A DNA stretch of 64,000 nt. Origin: Yponomeuta sedellus (Eukaryota; Arthropoda; Insecta; Lepidoptera; Yponomeutidae). Position numbers and translations under genes: made by a program. The stretch is taken from the NCBI GenBank assembly GCA_934045075.1, contig OW203723.1:23587615-23651614 (forward strand), given 5' to 3'. Position 1 is the first letter of the stretch. Each line of letters begins with the position of its first letter. Shown here one piece after another: positions 1-10,607 of this stretch. Under the pieces are notes generated by a model that did no database searches, was not told where the DNA came from, and saw only the letters and a list, made by a program, of their open reading frames with translations.

Positions 1-135
1 TTACATACATACTTATGATAAACTTACATAAATACGTTATGATAACAATCTACGCGATGAGGAAATAAATACAATATTGTGTACCTATATGGAGACATAC
101 GGAAAAGACAAAATGGAAAGGACAATGCACGAATA

Positions 136-476
136 CTAAACTTGCAGGGACAGGTAAAATTCCTTAACCTTGCTTTTAAAGACAGCTGAGGAAGGGGAGC
201 GCCTTATTGATACCGGAAGATCATTCCACAGCCGAGTGGCCGTTACGGTAAACGAGTCGCTGAAGAACCTCGTCGAGTGAGTTGGAGTCTTCAGCGACAA
301 GGATTGTCAGTACGTATACGTTGCCGGCGCCCTTGCAAGTAACTACGAAACCAGTCAATCACTTTTGGAGTTATGTTGAGAGAACACAGCGTCCCCAGCA
401 GGATATCAAAGTCCACCGTGTTGAACGCATTGCTGGAGTTCAACAATGTGAGGATAGTGGCATGGCCATTCTCCAT
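136..476 (-). pseudogene. CR1/Jockey-like LINE remnant: RT core joined to C-terminus
   Basis: Read on the minus strand, 476 to 291 encodes a reverse-transcriptase fragment with an SNAFNTVDFDILL-type motif followed by WFRSYLQGRRQRI, typical of the RT fingers/palm of CR1/Jockey-group LINEs. Further along, 253 to 136 encodes the usual LINE C-terminal segment (TRLWNDLPVSIRR, then a stop). The stretch that should lie between them is missing and the frames differ, so this is a 5'-truncated, internally deleted copy. The catalytic YADD region is absent. The exact clade is uncertain. Confidence 0.75.
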
Positions 477-576
477 CCCTAGACGTATATCATCCGTAAT
501 TTTAATGAAATTCTATTGAAATTCTAAAACTTCCAAAATTTTTTCATGTACCCGAGTATCTCGGCAACATACTCGT

Positions 577-730
577 AAGATAAGATAAGATAAGAATAGT
601 CTTTATTGTATACCGGAAAATTGATACAAAAACAGCAGATAACATACAATTGGCGCCCTTATTGCTAATATCAATTTCTTCCAGGCAACCCCAAATCGGA
701 GAATTTGGCGAAGGAGAAACAGATACGGGT
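577..730 (-). mobile_element. Truncated LINE 3' end (TCTTATC-tailed)
   Basis: In minus orientation it runs from a conserved block containing CAATTGG to AATAAAG and a TCTTATC microsatellite tail. The same terminus appears at 16083-16169, 61229-61740 and, diverged, at 33845-33945 and 56640-56711. It lies upstream, in minus orientation, of the RT remnant at 136-476, so it is a separate insertion. Confidence 0.65.
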
Positions 731-951
731 ATTCGGTAAAAATACGAATATTAATAAACTTACGTATACGTAATATAATATTAAACTTACATAAATCATA
801 CTCATACAATGATATCATACAACATAATGCCGATACAGATCAACTCTATGTCCAGTAAAGTGCGACCTTTTTTGCATGGATCTTGGATCATGGATTTGAC
901 AAATTTTTGGTCATTGGCGCTGCCATTTTGAATTTCGAACAACCGAAATTT

Positions 952-1000
952 GTTCCTTAGCACGGGTTAGTGCATTAAAAATAAAAATAGTGTAACTGAT
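952..1000 (+). repeat. tSINE-1 3' tail fragment
   Basis: Matches the terminal part of tSINE-1 (CCTTAGCACGGGTTAGTGC followed by an A-rich end) without its tRNA module. The sequence from here to about 1365 shows no recognisable element. Confidence 0.6.
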
Positions 1001-1365
1001 AGTGGGTTTGAATTTTACAGTGCTAAAAGCCTATCGGCCTTTACTGTTACAAAACCGCCCATAATGTAACTGAGTAGTGCACGGGTGAAAAGGTTGCCGT
1101 GCTGTTGTGTGTTCTAGATGTTTTGTTCTTCCATGTTAGCTTATAGAACGTGTTATTGAAAAACGTTTCGTCGGAATGGATGTTCTCTTAGCTTGCCGAA
1201 GTCTGCGACATAATATTGCATATTATTTATAAATTTATTAAGCCCTTTACTTTATAATTACAAAGAAATTAATATTTACCTGGGACATCATTTAATGTAA
1301 GCGTGGACATAGGCGAGCTTATTTCAAACCTTGATGTGTGGCAAAATGTATAAATTAAATAATCA

Positions 1366-1505
1366 CACGCCAGTATCCTGGAAGGGTAGGCAGAGACCAG
1401 CCGCGTGCCACGATCCTGGCAGATCTCATTCGCTTCATGAACATTAATTAGTCGTTGCCTGCACGTTGGTATCGAGCAATTTTTATCTTGCCTTTGGCTA
1501 ATACT
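1366..1505 (-). pseudogene. LINE-X 3' fragment
   Basis: Antisense copy of the LINE-X C-terminal region (the part encoding NVDEAK, QDR and YPSG in better copies at 51198-51408 and 59862-60085). It is diverged and frameshifted. Confidence 0.55.
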
Positions 1506-1683
1506 TTGTTTCCGAATTAGTCGACATATGGCCTAAATTTGACATTTGGCATGATAATTGGTCGTGATAAAGCTAGATCATCACGGTAGTCAAAAAAACA
1601 AAAGCTGTCATTTGAAAAATGTTGTCAACGGTATATTTATGTTTGGTTTTGCTGTTTTCGGTATTTTCGAAATTGATACAGTA

Positions 1684-2057
1684 CCGATATAAACCCTTGT
1701 ATGTCCCCACTGCTAGGCCACGGGTGTCTTCCTGCATCACAGAAAGGTTAGGCCATACTCCACCACGGGGACCAAGTCCGGGTTGGTGGAGGATTGTAAA
1801 ACAGTGACGGGTCTTACTGTCAGAAGTTATCAAGCCGCCCATAAGGCCTCTGACATGGCTTAACGACTGCCATTACATGACAGCTGGCACCAACGGCTTA
1901 ACGTGCCTTACAAAGCACGAAAGCGCTTGTAAAAATGCCACTAGCGGTAGTCACAGGACGGTCACCCATCTTACGCCTGACCGCGCCTTTTGTTGCTTAA
2001 CACAAGCGATTAATTCCAATCACTCGGTTCGACTAGGCCACGAGCGCTTTAGTATAC
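1684..2057 (-). mobile_element. 5S-SINE, near full length
   Basis: Reverse-oriented copy. The 5S-like head lies at the right (about 1950-2050) and the 3' end, whose complement starts ACAAGGGTT, at the left (about 1686). GATACAGTA occurs on both sides (1675-1683 and 2058-2066), a likely target-site duplication. Short chance ORFs on both strands are by-products of the SINE. Confidence 0.8.
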
Positions 2058-2288
2058 GATACAGTAAACACTAAGACTATAGTTGTACGTTAGTTACAAG
2101 TACATTTGTACACTAATGACAGATGACAAAAACTTACATTTTCGAAAGCTTTTCTCCGTGGAAATAACAATAAATATATATTCATGGACATATTACGCAG
2201 ATTTCGTTAGCCCTATACTAAGTACAACTAAATGACTTGTGTTATAGGAGCTAACTCGACGATAAATTCAATACAATAAATACATAGA

Positions 2289-2411
2289 TAGCATCCAAGA
2301 CCCGTGACAAACTAGAAAAGTTCGTTTCCTAGTTTGACCCGGCCGGGGATCGAACCCGAGACCTTCCGTTTTACAGTCGGCGTGCTAAACCGCTGCGCCA
2401 CCGAGGCCGTC
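2289..2411 (-). mobile_element. tSINE-2 (tRNA-derived SINE, Tyr-like)
   Basis: In minus orientation it starts GACGGCCTCGGTGGCGCAGC (A-box region) and has a GGTTCGATCCCCGG B box. A GTA triplet sits in the anticodon-loop position (GACTGTAAAAC), suggesting tRNA-Tyr ancestry. A conserved tail (CTAGGAAACGAAC) follows and recurs at 63640-63895. It is not a tRNA gene: the acceptor stem does not close and the SINE tail is attached. Confidence 0.7.
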
Positions 2412-3474
2412 AATAGTAAGGAAAGACACTGGAAAGTCCTCATGAATCGTTTAGCCTAAGTGTATTAAAGAACTTCGTCCTAAGGCGTCATGATTTTACT
2501 TGTATAGCCAAAGTTTTCGGTCCTTTATCACAGATTAAGCTCAAAGTTGAATAAGACTTGATTTTGTAAAGATGCCTGCTATTTGGGGAGTTTAAGTCGC
2601 GATATTTTCGTGCAAGTGCGTATTCAAAGTTTAGATAACCTAAGCTTTGTAGAGCGGTGGTAGTGGGGCGGTAGAATGTGTGTTTGAATATCGGCTTGTA
2701 CCATAACTTTGTTTTCTAAGTTAGTTTAAAAAAGGAAAGCTCGATCAAAACTCAATTTGTGTCCTCTAAACGTATAATATTTTCTAAGGTTAACACGAGC
2801 ACTAGACATAATAAAAATAGTTTTTACTCGTTTATTTTACATCTTTTACAATTTTCCGACGTTTCGGCACTTTTTCAGGTGCCGTGGTCTCGGAAGACTG
2901 AGGTGACAGGCGTATTTTTGAAAGCATTAACTGTTAGTGTACTGCCCTTGACAAAAATTACAAAATTTAATTGTGAAGTTACGTTCCAAAATAGGCAAAC
3001 CAATTTTTTTATATAAAGTCAACAATATTGATTATTAGTCTTTAAAGTTAAAATTAAATTTATAAACCAATTATTTTACATGAACTTTAAAATATTGATT
3101 ATTAATTAATTGAAGTTAAAATTAACTCTACTGCCACACTAATAGCAAGGGGGTCTCATGCACTTAAGCACTGGTTCCCATGCTGCCGGTATGTTCCTAC
3201 CACGATCTCTATTGAAATTTAGATGCCGGCGGATCTCTATTCTAAAATAAACGAGTAAAATCCGTACAAAAACAGTTTTTATTCCTCTGAACATATTGGC
3301 AAAGTTTCATTGCGACCTGGCCAGTTGTTTGTAAATAAAAAACAAACTACGTTTGTATGGGAAATGCTCCTTGAGGGACTACTAATGAATATCAAAAATC
3401 TTTGCCGGCATCAGTTTTTCCGAACGCTTATCACGCTTTACCTTTTTAGGATGCGTGGGAACAGGCTTCTTCTA
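2412..3474. repeat. Mixed decayed repeats, no gene
   Basis: Holds a piece of the GACGTTTCGG...CCGTGGTC repeat (about 2855-2925, also at 36665-36735 and 50390-50435). It also holds pieces of the repeat found at 50690-51000 and 52420-52855 (GTCCTCTAAACGTA near 2760; AACAAACTACGTTTGTATGG near 3340-3361). No coding signal was seen. Confidence 0.4.
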
Positions 3475-3602
3475 ATGCCGGCGCCAGACAGAAGTCACTA
3501 TTGTCACATTAATGTTTGTTACTATTGTCACATTAATGTCTGTGCCACAAATGTGTACACTTATGTGATCACTTGTTTGAACTTCTGTCTGGCGCCGTCA
3601 TA
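3475..3602. mobile_element. Short foldback element with 16-bp perfect inverted ends
   Basis: GGCGCCAGACAGAAGT at 3480-3495 is perfectly inverted at 3581-3596. The inner part contains two 24-bp direct repeats beginning ACTATTGTCACATTAATG (3497-3520 and 3521-3544). There is no room for a transposase, so this is a MITE-like or foldback element. No clear target-site duplication was found. Confidence 0.55.
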
Positions 3603-3621
3603 AGCAAAATTTGGTCAATCC

Positions 3622-3657
3622 TTTTTTAAAAACCTATTTAGAGGCTAAAAATCCTAC
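3622..3657 (-). repeat. tSINE-1 tail fragment
   Basis: AAAACCTATTTAGAGGCTAA is the inverse of the conserved tSINE-1 tail just 3' of its tRNA module. From 3658 to about 4355 nothing else is recognised. Confidence 0.6.
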
Positions 3658-4358
3658 CTAGACCTCATTTTTACCCTCCGGCTCCGGAGGCCAAGAGTTA
3701 GCCCATTCCTAATGAAAAAAATATTTTTCTACGCCAAAGTCCAAACACAATCTCGTGTAAAAAAGTCGTGCCAGTATTCGCACTTTGCCGCAATCCCGAG
3801 CAGTCTAAACCCAACATAAAAGTCGTAACATTGCATGTTTTCTTTTTGCAAGTTAATTTATTAATGGGTCTCTTGATACCACCAGAGCTTTTATTATTAT
3901 ACGTATGTGTATATGTACAAACAACCACAGGTCTCTTTAACATGTTCGTTGTAAATTCAGCATTATCTTGAGTGAATCAGAGCAAGCATGCAAAGTTTGA
4001 TATATCATAGTGTGTACAATGAACTTCTCTGGCCTCTGGAATCTCTCGCAGTGGTAAAAATAACTCAAGCCGGTTCTTTTTAGGCCTTTTGGAGGAAACT
4101 TTTATATCAGAACAGAATGAAATTATATTGCCCTCCGTAAAAGCAGCAATTTGTCGAAATATATAACTCTCTGTATATAACATACTTCTTAATGATTCGT
4201 GATGTTCATACCTAGTTATGTATTAATAGGGAATTAAGTTTTATCAAATAAATAATCACGATTAGGCCCGTTTAACACACGAGTATAACTATATAACAGA
4301 CTTATATTTATGACGATAACGTTTTGACTTGTCTTTTCGTGGGCACAGAGGAAAAAAG

Positions 4359-4650
4359 GAATTGTGGGCTAAGCCAATTAAGCTGTCAGGATGGTATAGT
4401 TATTGGGTAAGCCTTCTTCATCCAAAAAACAATGTCCCAGGCACTGCAGGTACGAGTGGCCCCTTCACCCATTACACTGATTGATTAATACTGTACTAAT
4501 TGATTAATTGTACTATTATTTGCAATTGTTTTGTATTTGTTTTTTTTCCATTGTACAATAAAGAATATTCTTACCCATCTAGTGTGAGTGAAGGTGCCAC
4601 TGGACGCAGTATAAATCATCTCATTACGTAGATCCAAAGGGCAAAGTTTT
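4359..4650 (+). repeat. Repeat F (SINE tail group) interrupted by a LINE 3' end
   Basis: Shares AAGCTGTCAGGA and AGTGTGAGTGAAGGTGCCAC with copies at 27985-28165, 43770-43860 and 58560-58640. At 4473-4572 it is split by about 100 bp ending AATAAAGAATATTCTT, the tail of the LINE at 577-730. ACCCAT on both sides (4467-4472 and 4573-4578) is the target-site duplication. Confidence 0.6.
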
Positions 4651-4839
4651 TTTATAACTCTGGATCAGTTCCGCCTCATGTTCCCTGTAGGAAAAGTTCA
4701 TATATTATTTTATTAACAATAAAATGAGGACTGTGTGTTTCAAACTTTATATCCCAGCCACCGCTGCAAGTTACCTCGGTAAAAGTTTTAGACTTGCATA
4801 TCGCTTTATTTCACTAGCTGCAGCAAAATGGCCTTACGC

Positions 4840-4958
4840 GATAGGAAGATAGATAGAGAACACTTTATCTCTGCCCCCGTGGTGAAGTATGGCCTAACCT
4901 TCCTGCGATGCAGCAAGAGACCCGTGCCCCAGCAGTGGGGACATACAAGGGTCGATTA
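4840..4958. repeat. LINE tail piece followed by 5S-SINE 3' fragment
   Basis: GATAGATAGAGAACACTTTA (about 4848-4867, inverse of a LINE tail) abuts a plus-strand 5S-SINE 3' fragment at 4873-4958 (CCCCAGCAGTGGGGACATAC). The 5S-like head is absent. Confidence 0.65.
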
Positions 4959-5009
4959 CGAGAACTTCTTTTGCGTGGAATATTCAAGAAACAGCACCCT
5001 ATGCTTCCT

Positions 5010-5202
5010 TGGTCTAAAGGTATATAAAAATGAATCGCTGAATGTGTTGGTCAGCGCAAATCTCGAGAGCAGCTGAACCGATTTCGCTAATTCTTTTTTT
5101 AGAACATTCCTTGAAGTACGAGGATGGTCCTTACGGAGAAAAAATAAAAAATTAATTAAAGAATCGACTGTTAGGCAGTACGAATTCACCGGGTCTGCTA
5201 GT
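5010..5202 (+). mobile_element. Helitron-like short element, 3' end CTAGT
   Basis: Contains a CTGAACCGATTTC-type segment and ends GGGTCTGCTAGT. The same end occurs at 58010-58056 (GGGTCAGCTAGT). A CTAG/T 3' end fits non-autonomous lepidopteran Helitrons, but no Rep/helicase coding is present. The class is therefore inferred from termini only. Confidence 0.45.
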
Positions 5203-5230
5203 ATATGCATAAAAAAATGAAATTACTGAG

Positions 5231-5435
5231 TTATTTTGACTCGTTTGTCTAGCGGTATTATGTCTGATTACTATGCCAATGGCAGTGGCTTCCATTTTCA
5301 CTGGGATCCGGCGTACATTTGTACAACTGGCCTCAGACTGAGTGTATTTGCATTCTTGTGACGTTACATGACCTTTCCTGGTTAGCATAGCACACTAAAT
5401 CCTAGTTTAGGGCCAAGTGATTGTGGAAGTTAGTG
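5231..5435 (+). repeat. tSINE-4, decayed
   Basis: Shares the post-tRNA segment GTACATTTGTAC and a tail resembling TCCTAGTTTAGGGCC with the better copy at 51987-52140. The tRNA part is very decayed. Confidence 0.45.
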
Positions 5436-5617
5436 TTATTTCTTAACCTGCAGTAAAGAGATCTCTTTCAGAAAAACTTCGGTCACATCCAGGATAATCT
5501 CACGATATCTTGGCAAGGAGGGAAAGGAGGGGGTCGAAAAATCGCCAAATTAATCTCAGGTAAATAATGGCCGCCCCAATCGTCCAGTGTGTAACCGGAC
5601 GATCATGTGAAAACTGT

Positions 5618-5800
5618 TTTTTTGTGAAGCCTATAAATATCCCAGTGCAGGACACAGGCGTTCTCTCAGAGTGTATGGGCTTATTATCACGCGTGCCCAT
5701 CGTCGGAATAGCAATTTCAAGCAGAGAACACCTCAGATACTCCGGTTTCCTCACGATGTTTTGCTTCACAGTTAACGAGAGGTATTGCTACTATACCTTC
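5618..5800 (-). repeat. tSINE-5 fragment
   Basis: Antisense tail of a SINE whose sense form carries CATCGTGAGGAAACC and then GTGAGACGTTTATAGGC. A better copy is at 57000-57235. The 115-residue ORF that overlaps it is fortuitous. Confidence 0.55.
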
Positions 5801-6084
5801 ACAATTGTATATAACTTAGAAAACAAAGTCATTGGTACTTGCCCGCACTTGGAATCGTACTTGGATATCTCCCTTCCGAGACAATTCCCAAGTAGCATTC
5901 GGGGTTCTATATAAGATGTCTAGTCGTTCACATGTACTCCACAAGCGGTATAAGAGCTGTATAGCTTGCTATCATGCTCTAATAGAACCAGTTTGGGCAC
6001 AATTAGACAGCCTTAAGTTCACTATGGCTGTACATAAGCAGTATAATAGCTTTATAATGGGTGTAAAGACAATTTGGAGCTTTT

Positions 6085-6208
6085 TTGTCCATTTTCTCCA
6101 AAATTATCTAGATTTTGATATGGATACCTAGTTTGAATTTTAACGTTCACTAAGCCGCAGCTTCTGCGCTTCTTTGAATAAAACCTTTTCATTTCATTTT
6201 ATTTCATA
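6085..6208 (+). repeat. Dispersed retroelement 3' end with AATAAA
   Basis: The block CTAAGCCGCAGCTTCTGCGC, then TTTGAATAAAACC and a TTCATTTCATT tail, recurs in both copies of the tandem duplication (about 10140-10262 and 11025-11150). An AATAAA signal followed by a simple tail suggests a LINE or SINE 3' end. The parent family was not identified. Confidence 0.5.
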
Positions 6209-6244
6209 CAGTATAAGTAGTAACATCGTTGTTCTACCAACATT

Positions 6245-6441
6245 GACGACCTCTGTGGCGTAACGGTAGTGCATCTACCTGTCATGCAGGAGGTCCCGGG
6301 TTCGAATCCCGGCTGGGATCAAAAAAAAAAACCCAGGTCTTAGATGTTTACATGTTTGTGATGTCATTGTTTTTGGTTCCCACGACACAGGGTATCCTAG
6401 TGTGGGGCCAGAAGCAATGTATGTGCCTGTATGTAAATGTT
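6245..6441 (+). mobile_element. tSINE-3 (tRNA-derived SINE)
   Basis: tRNA-like head with A-box region TGGCGTAACGGTAGTGC and B box GGTTCGAATCCC, then an A-run and a tail containing CAGGTCTTAGATGTTTACATG. A second copy is at 42672-42871 (about 200 bp). The tail means it is a SINE, not a tRNA gene. Confidence 0.75.
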
Positions 6442-6956
6442 AAAAAAAAAAAACATTGTTCTACCCCCTGGGTTACCGCCGCTTCCAACGACGAGAAAAT
6501 AGTAAAGGTAACAAAATAACATACCGCAACATTTACAAACAGGCACATACATCAATAATCCTAAATAATCCTGGATAATTTGTCAAGAATACTGAGAGTT
6601 CTCCATTCACCCTACTTTGCATAACTAACTCATCTACGTAAAAGTAACACTTATTTTATGGCCAACGATGACCGTTTACGGCTTAGAATTGGTATCACAC
6701 TAATTAGTCAACTTTTTGCTTGAACTCTTTGGCACTACCAAAAACTGTGACTCCAAATCTAAATATCAAAGCCAACGAGTTCTCGGGCGAGCCAGATAGC
6801 TCGTTACAAGACAGGTAATTTAAATCCCCACAAAAACAGCTTTCGTATAGTGTAGCCTCGGATTAGTTCGAGAACTCATTGTGTAGGTGTGGACTTTTTA
6901 TTTCGGTGGCCGCCCCAAGTTGCAGACTGGAGCGGGTCGAGCTGACTAATTGATAT

Positions 6957-7262
6957 TGAAATGCGAAAATTACTTTGCACAATTCCGCCAAAAATCCCAC
7001 AAGCACCATGCGGTTAGTTGATGCACCGCCCACCCTCCGGTGACGATCACTTTTGAGCCTGAGGATGCCTCGTGTTATAGGCGAATAGTATTGGTGTCGG
7101 TGGTAGTGTGTTCGTGTCTTGTTTCTGCTTGAAACAGTGGGAGGGAGGGCGGTGCATTAACTAACGGCATGGTGCTTGTGGTATTTTTGGCGGAATATTG
7201 CAACGTATTTTTCACAATTTAATGCCATTATAGATTTTCGCAAAGTAACGCCTGATTCCATA
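6957..7262. mobile_element. Long-TIR foldback element, copy 1
   Basis: The left arm (6967-7032, with CACAAGCACCATGCGGTTAG) is inverted at 7146-7225 (CGGCATGGTGCTTGTGG), around a roughly 110-bp centre. The right arm continues to the CGCAAAGTAACGCCTGATTC end. Related copies are at 23316-23525 and 43945-44095. There is no coding sequence. Confidence 0.65.
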
Positions 7263-7612
7263 CAATAATTGATCCTGAAAAAATCCGTATCAAAATTATG
7301 GGATTCCTGAAGCTCTCCAAAAATATATTTTACAACAACAATCAAGTGCAGTGATATGATTATATGCATCAGCTCTAAGCTACTGGTGTATTGAATAATA
7401 ATAATAGCTTTTGTTGAATGAGTATCAGATATCATCGCTCTGCCAAAATTGCAGCAATAAACAAAATAGTCCTAGACAGAAAAAATCCATTCTTTAACAA
7501 ATAAATACTGTTTTAATCATTAAATACTAAACAACTTAACTAGAAAGTAGAAAAGGGGCATTAAAATTAATAATAAGTTCTAATTTTTTTTTTATATGTT
7601 AAAAAGTTACGA

Positions 7613-8945
7613 GTCAGGCTGATTGACGCAAGGGTAGCGATAAGCGCTATAATTCTGAATGCACATCTACGGTCTTTGCCCACGCCGTCACTACTGCGAG
7701 TGATCATCCTCTCAGTTAGCCTGAATGCATCTCTCCGGTCTACGCCAGCGCCGTCACTGCTACGAGTAACCATCCTCTCTGTCAATCAGAATGTATCTCT
7801 ACGGTCTACGCCCACGCCATCACTGCTGTGAGTTACCATTTCCTCTGTCAGTCTGAATCCATATCTACGGTGTACGCCGACGCCATCACTGCTGTGAGTG
7901 ACCATCCTCTCTTTCAGTCTGAATGCATCTCTAAGGTCTACGCGAACGCCGACACGACTGCGAGTGACCATCATCTCTGTCAGTCGGGATGTATCTCTAA
8001 GGTCTCCTCCAACGCCGACACTACTGCGAGTGAATATCCGCACTTTCAGTCTGAATGCACTTCTACGGTCTACGCCCATGCCGTCACTACTGCGAGTGAC
8101 CATCCTCTCCGTCAGGCTGAATGCACGTCTAAGGTCTACGCCTACGCCATCACTACTGCAAATGACCATCCTCTCTTTCAGTTTGAATGCATCTCTAAGG
8201 TCTACGCCAACGCCGACACGACTGCGAGTGACCATCCTCTCTGTCAGTCTGGATGCATCTCTAAGGTCTCCTTCAACGCCGACAATACTGTGAGTGACTA
8301 TCCTCTCTTTCAGTCTGCGAGCACCCCTACGCCAATGCCGTCACCACTGCGAGTGACGATCCGCACTTTCAGTCTGAATGCACTTCTACGGTCTACGCCC
8401 ATGCCGTCACTACTGCGAGTGACCATCCTCTCCGTCAGGCTGAATGCACGTCTAAGGTCTACGCCTACGCCATCATTACTGCAAATGACCATCCTCTCTT
8501 TCAGTTTGAATGCATCTCTAAGGTCTACGCCAACGCCGACACGACTGCGAGTGACCATCCTCTCTGTCAGTCTGGATGCATCTCTAAGGTCTCCTTCAAC
8601 GCCGACAATACTGTGAGTGACTATCCTCTCTTTCAGTCTGCGAGCACTCCTACGCCAATGCCGTCACCATCGCGAGTAACCATCCTTACTTTCAGACTGA
8701 ATGCACTTCTACGGTCTACGCCTATGCCGTCACTACTGCGAGTAAACATACTCTCTTTCAGAGTGAATGCACTTATACGGTCTACGCCCACGCCGTCACT
8801 ACTCGCAGTAGCGAGTAACCATCCTCTGTGACAGGCTGAACGCACCTCAACGGTCTGTGCCAACGCCGAAACTACTGCGAGTGACCATCCTCTCTGTCAG
8901 TCTGATGCACCTCTAAGGTCTACGCCAACGCCATCGCTCCTTCCT
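7613..8945. repeat. 66-bp coding-phase minisatellite with higher-order repeat
   Basis: About 20 units of 66 bp (for example 7896 to 7962), each with GAGTGACCATCCTCTCT and TCTAAGGTCTACGCC. Five units form a larger 323-bp repeat: the block starting at 8041 restarts at 8364 almost unchanged, including a shortened 59-bp unit. Because 66 is divisible by 3, frames stay open for hundreds of bases on both strands (22-residue repeats), and the 59-bp unit switches frame. No start context, splice signal or flanking gene supports translation. Confidence 0.85.
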
Positions 8946-9720
8946 TAGACCAATCCTCTCACGTGGGAGGCAGCACCGCGACGTGTGAACCGCGTCGCAT
9001 CTGCATGCGGGTCGATGACCCCGCGTTTGAATTACAACCGGCGAGAGAAGGTCACGGCTAGACTGAAGCGCCTAGGAAAACTCTTGGAGAATCAGTGCGC
9101 AGTTTTTGGGTGATTTAAATAAGACGTGTTCCATAGTTCATGGTAAACGGCTGTGTAGACGTTTCTGTTGATTTAAATGTCGATATCTTGCTACGTAAAA
9201 TGTCTTTATGTCAATCTTTATTACACTAAGCTACAAGCCAATAATATGATATGAGCCCATTCTTACAAGTAGCTGCAATAAAAAAAAATTATTACACAAA
9301 TGTTAATTTAGTTTTTCATCCTTTATAAGTTACGGAAGAGCCCGTTACAGATATTTCATACTTAAAAGGGAATCGCATCAAAAGTATATTTTAGAAATAG
9401 TAATGGTTTTATAAGTCCTCTTACATGTCTCCTGTACCTCCTGCGGGTTGACTGGTAGAAAATTCAATTAGCTTTAAGTGCTCCTTTTGTACATTATCTT
9501 TTGTGCAATAAAGACCCACGCGTGCTCACCGCGGCTTGGCAATTTCAAGCGCTGAAGTATTTGGAACAAAATGTTTACTTAACGAAATTCAAAGCTGTTA
9601 CTTTAGCAATTAATATTTTATGTGGAGAAGAAGTTGAGAAAGAAATTCCACATTTATTCTTTTGAAAGCAAGTTTTAACTTTTAAGTTAAATTAAGTTGT
9701 TGTTTACAACAGAGCATTCA
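8946..9720. other. No recognised feature
   Basis: Moderately GC-rich next to the minisatellite (8946-9070), then AT-rich. No ORF or known repeat was seen. Near 9668-9735 the motif TTAAGTTAA and its complement alternate, giving a weak fold. Confidence 0.5.
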
Positions 9721-10607
9721 ACTTAAAGTTAAGTAAAACATCCTGAGGAAACCCGCCGCTTCGTTGTAGAGTTGAAAACAATACGACGATTAGGTTCGTA
9801 GACGTCTGTCTGCTTTTCCAATTTCTATTAACAGTCTGTTAACCAATTATGTTTGGTCGTCCTAGGTTTTTTTATCAACCGAGTTTTTGCTTGTTTTTTT
9901 TATAAAAAACAGTTTAAATCTCAGAGCGTTGAATAGTATATCTGTGGTTTAAATGAAAGTAAAAGTTTTTTTTAAGACGTGGAGTAAGGAGTCGTGGATA
10001 TGATCATCGTTCCGGAAGAATTTTCTTATGGCGGTGCAGCGGGGTAAGTAGCTTGTTATTTATATCTAAATACACAAGCTACTTACACTTATCACAACAT
10101 GGGAATAATAAGTACCTTCTGTAAATAGGTCAGAAATTTTTTTTTGTCCATTTTTTCTCTAAAATGATCTAGATTTTGAAATGGACACCTAGTTTGAATT
10201 GTAACGTTCACTAAGCCGCAGCTTCTGCGCTACTTTGAATAAAACCTTTTCATTTCATTTCAGATAGAATATAAACTAATACCTTCTTCTTCTTGGTCGG
10301 TACGCTCTTGACAGAGCGGTCGTGGTCCTCATGAAAAGGTTTTATTGTAGGCTGACGTTGCGTGAGTTAAGGTAGACCAACCCTTCCAAATGTCCTTCGT
10401 TGGCACTTCTTCTAAGTAGGCCTTGACGTCAATCGATTAATTCTGATGTATCAATTTATTATAAATACTTACTTTATTATAATTTACTTAAAAACCTATT
10501 TAGAGGCTAAAAATTTCACCCATGCCGGGATTCGAACCCGCAACCTCTGGCTATCCGTACCAGCGCTCTACCAATTGAGCCAATGGGCGACTCACGGCAT
10601 CAGTGAA
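9721..10607. repeat. 887-bp tandem duplication, copy 1
   Basis: Runs from ACTTAAAGTTAAG to within an antisense tSINE-1. The same sequence restarts at 10608. It holds a hairpin (GTAAGTAGCTTGT near 10044, inverted near 10074), the AATAAA-tailed repeat of 6085-6208 and most of a tSINE-1 (10489-10607). Confidence 0.9.
10489..10607 (-). mobile_element. tSINE-1, cut by duplication junction
   Basis: Antisense copy with B box complement GGGATTCGAACCC and A box complement near 10570-10582. It ends at CAGTGAAA, where the second duplication copy begins. Its 5' head survives only in copy 2. Confidence 0.85.

Noticed and set aside
5567..5914. 115-codon ORF
   Set aside because: It overlaps an antisense tSINE-5 tail and shows no domain.
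7828..8616. A 262-codon protein gene on the plus strand
   Set aside because: It is the 66-bp minisatellite read through. Other frames and the opposite strand are equally open and there is no gene structure.
7613..8945. CRISPR array
   Set aside because: Units are contiguous and similar throughout with no unique spacers; eukaryotic context.
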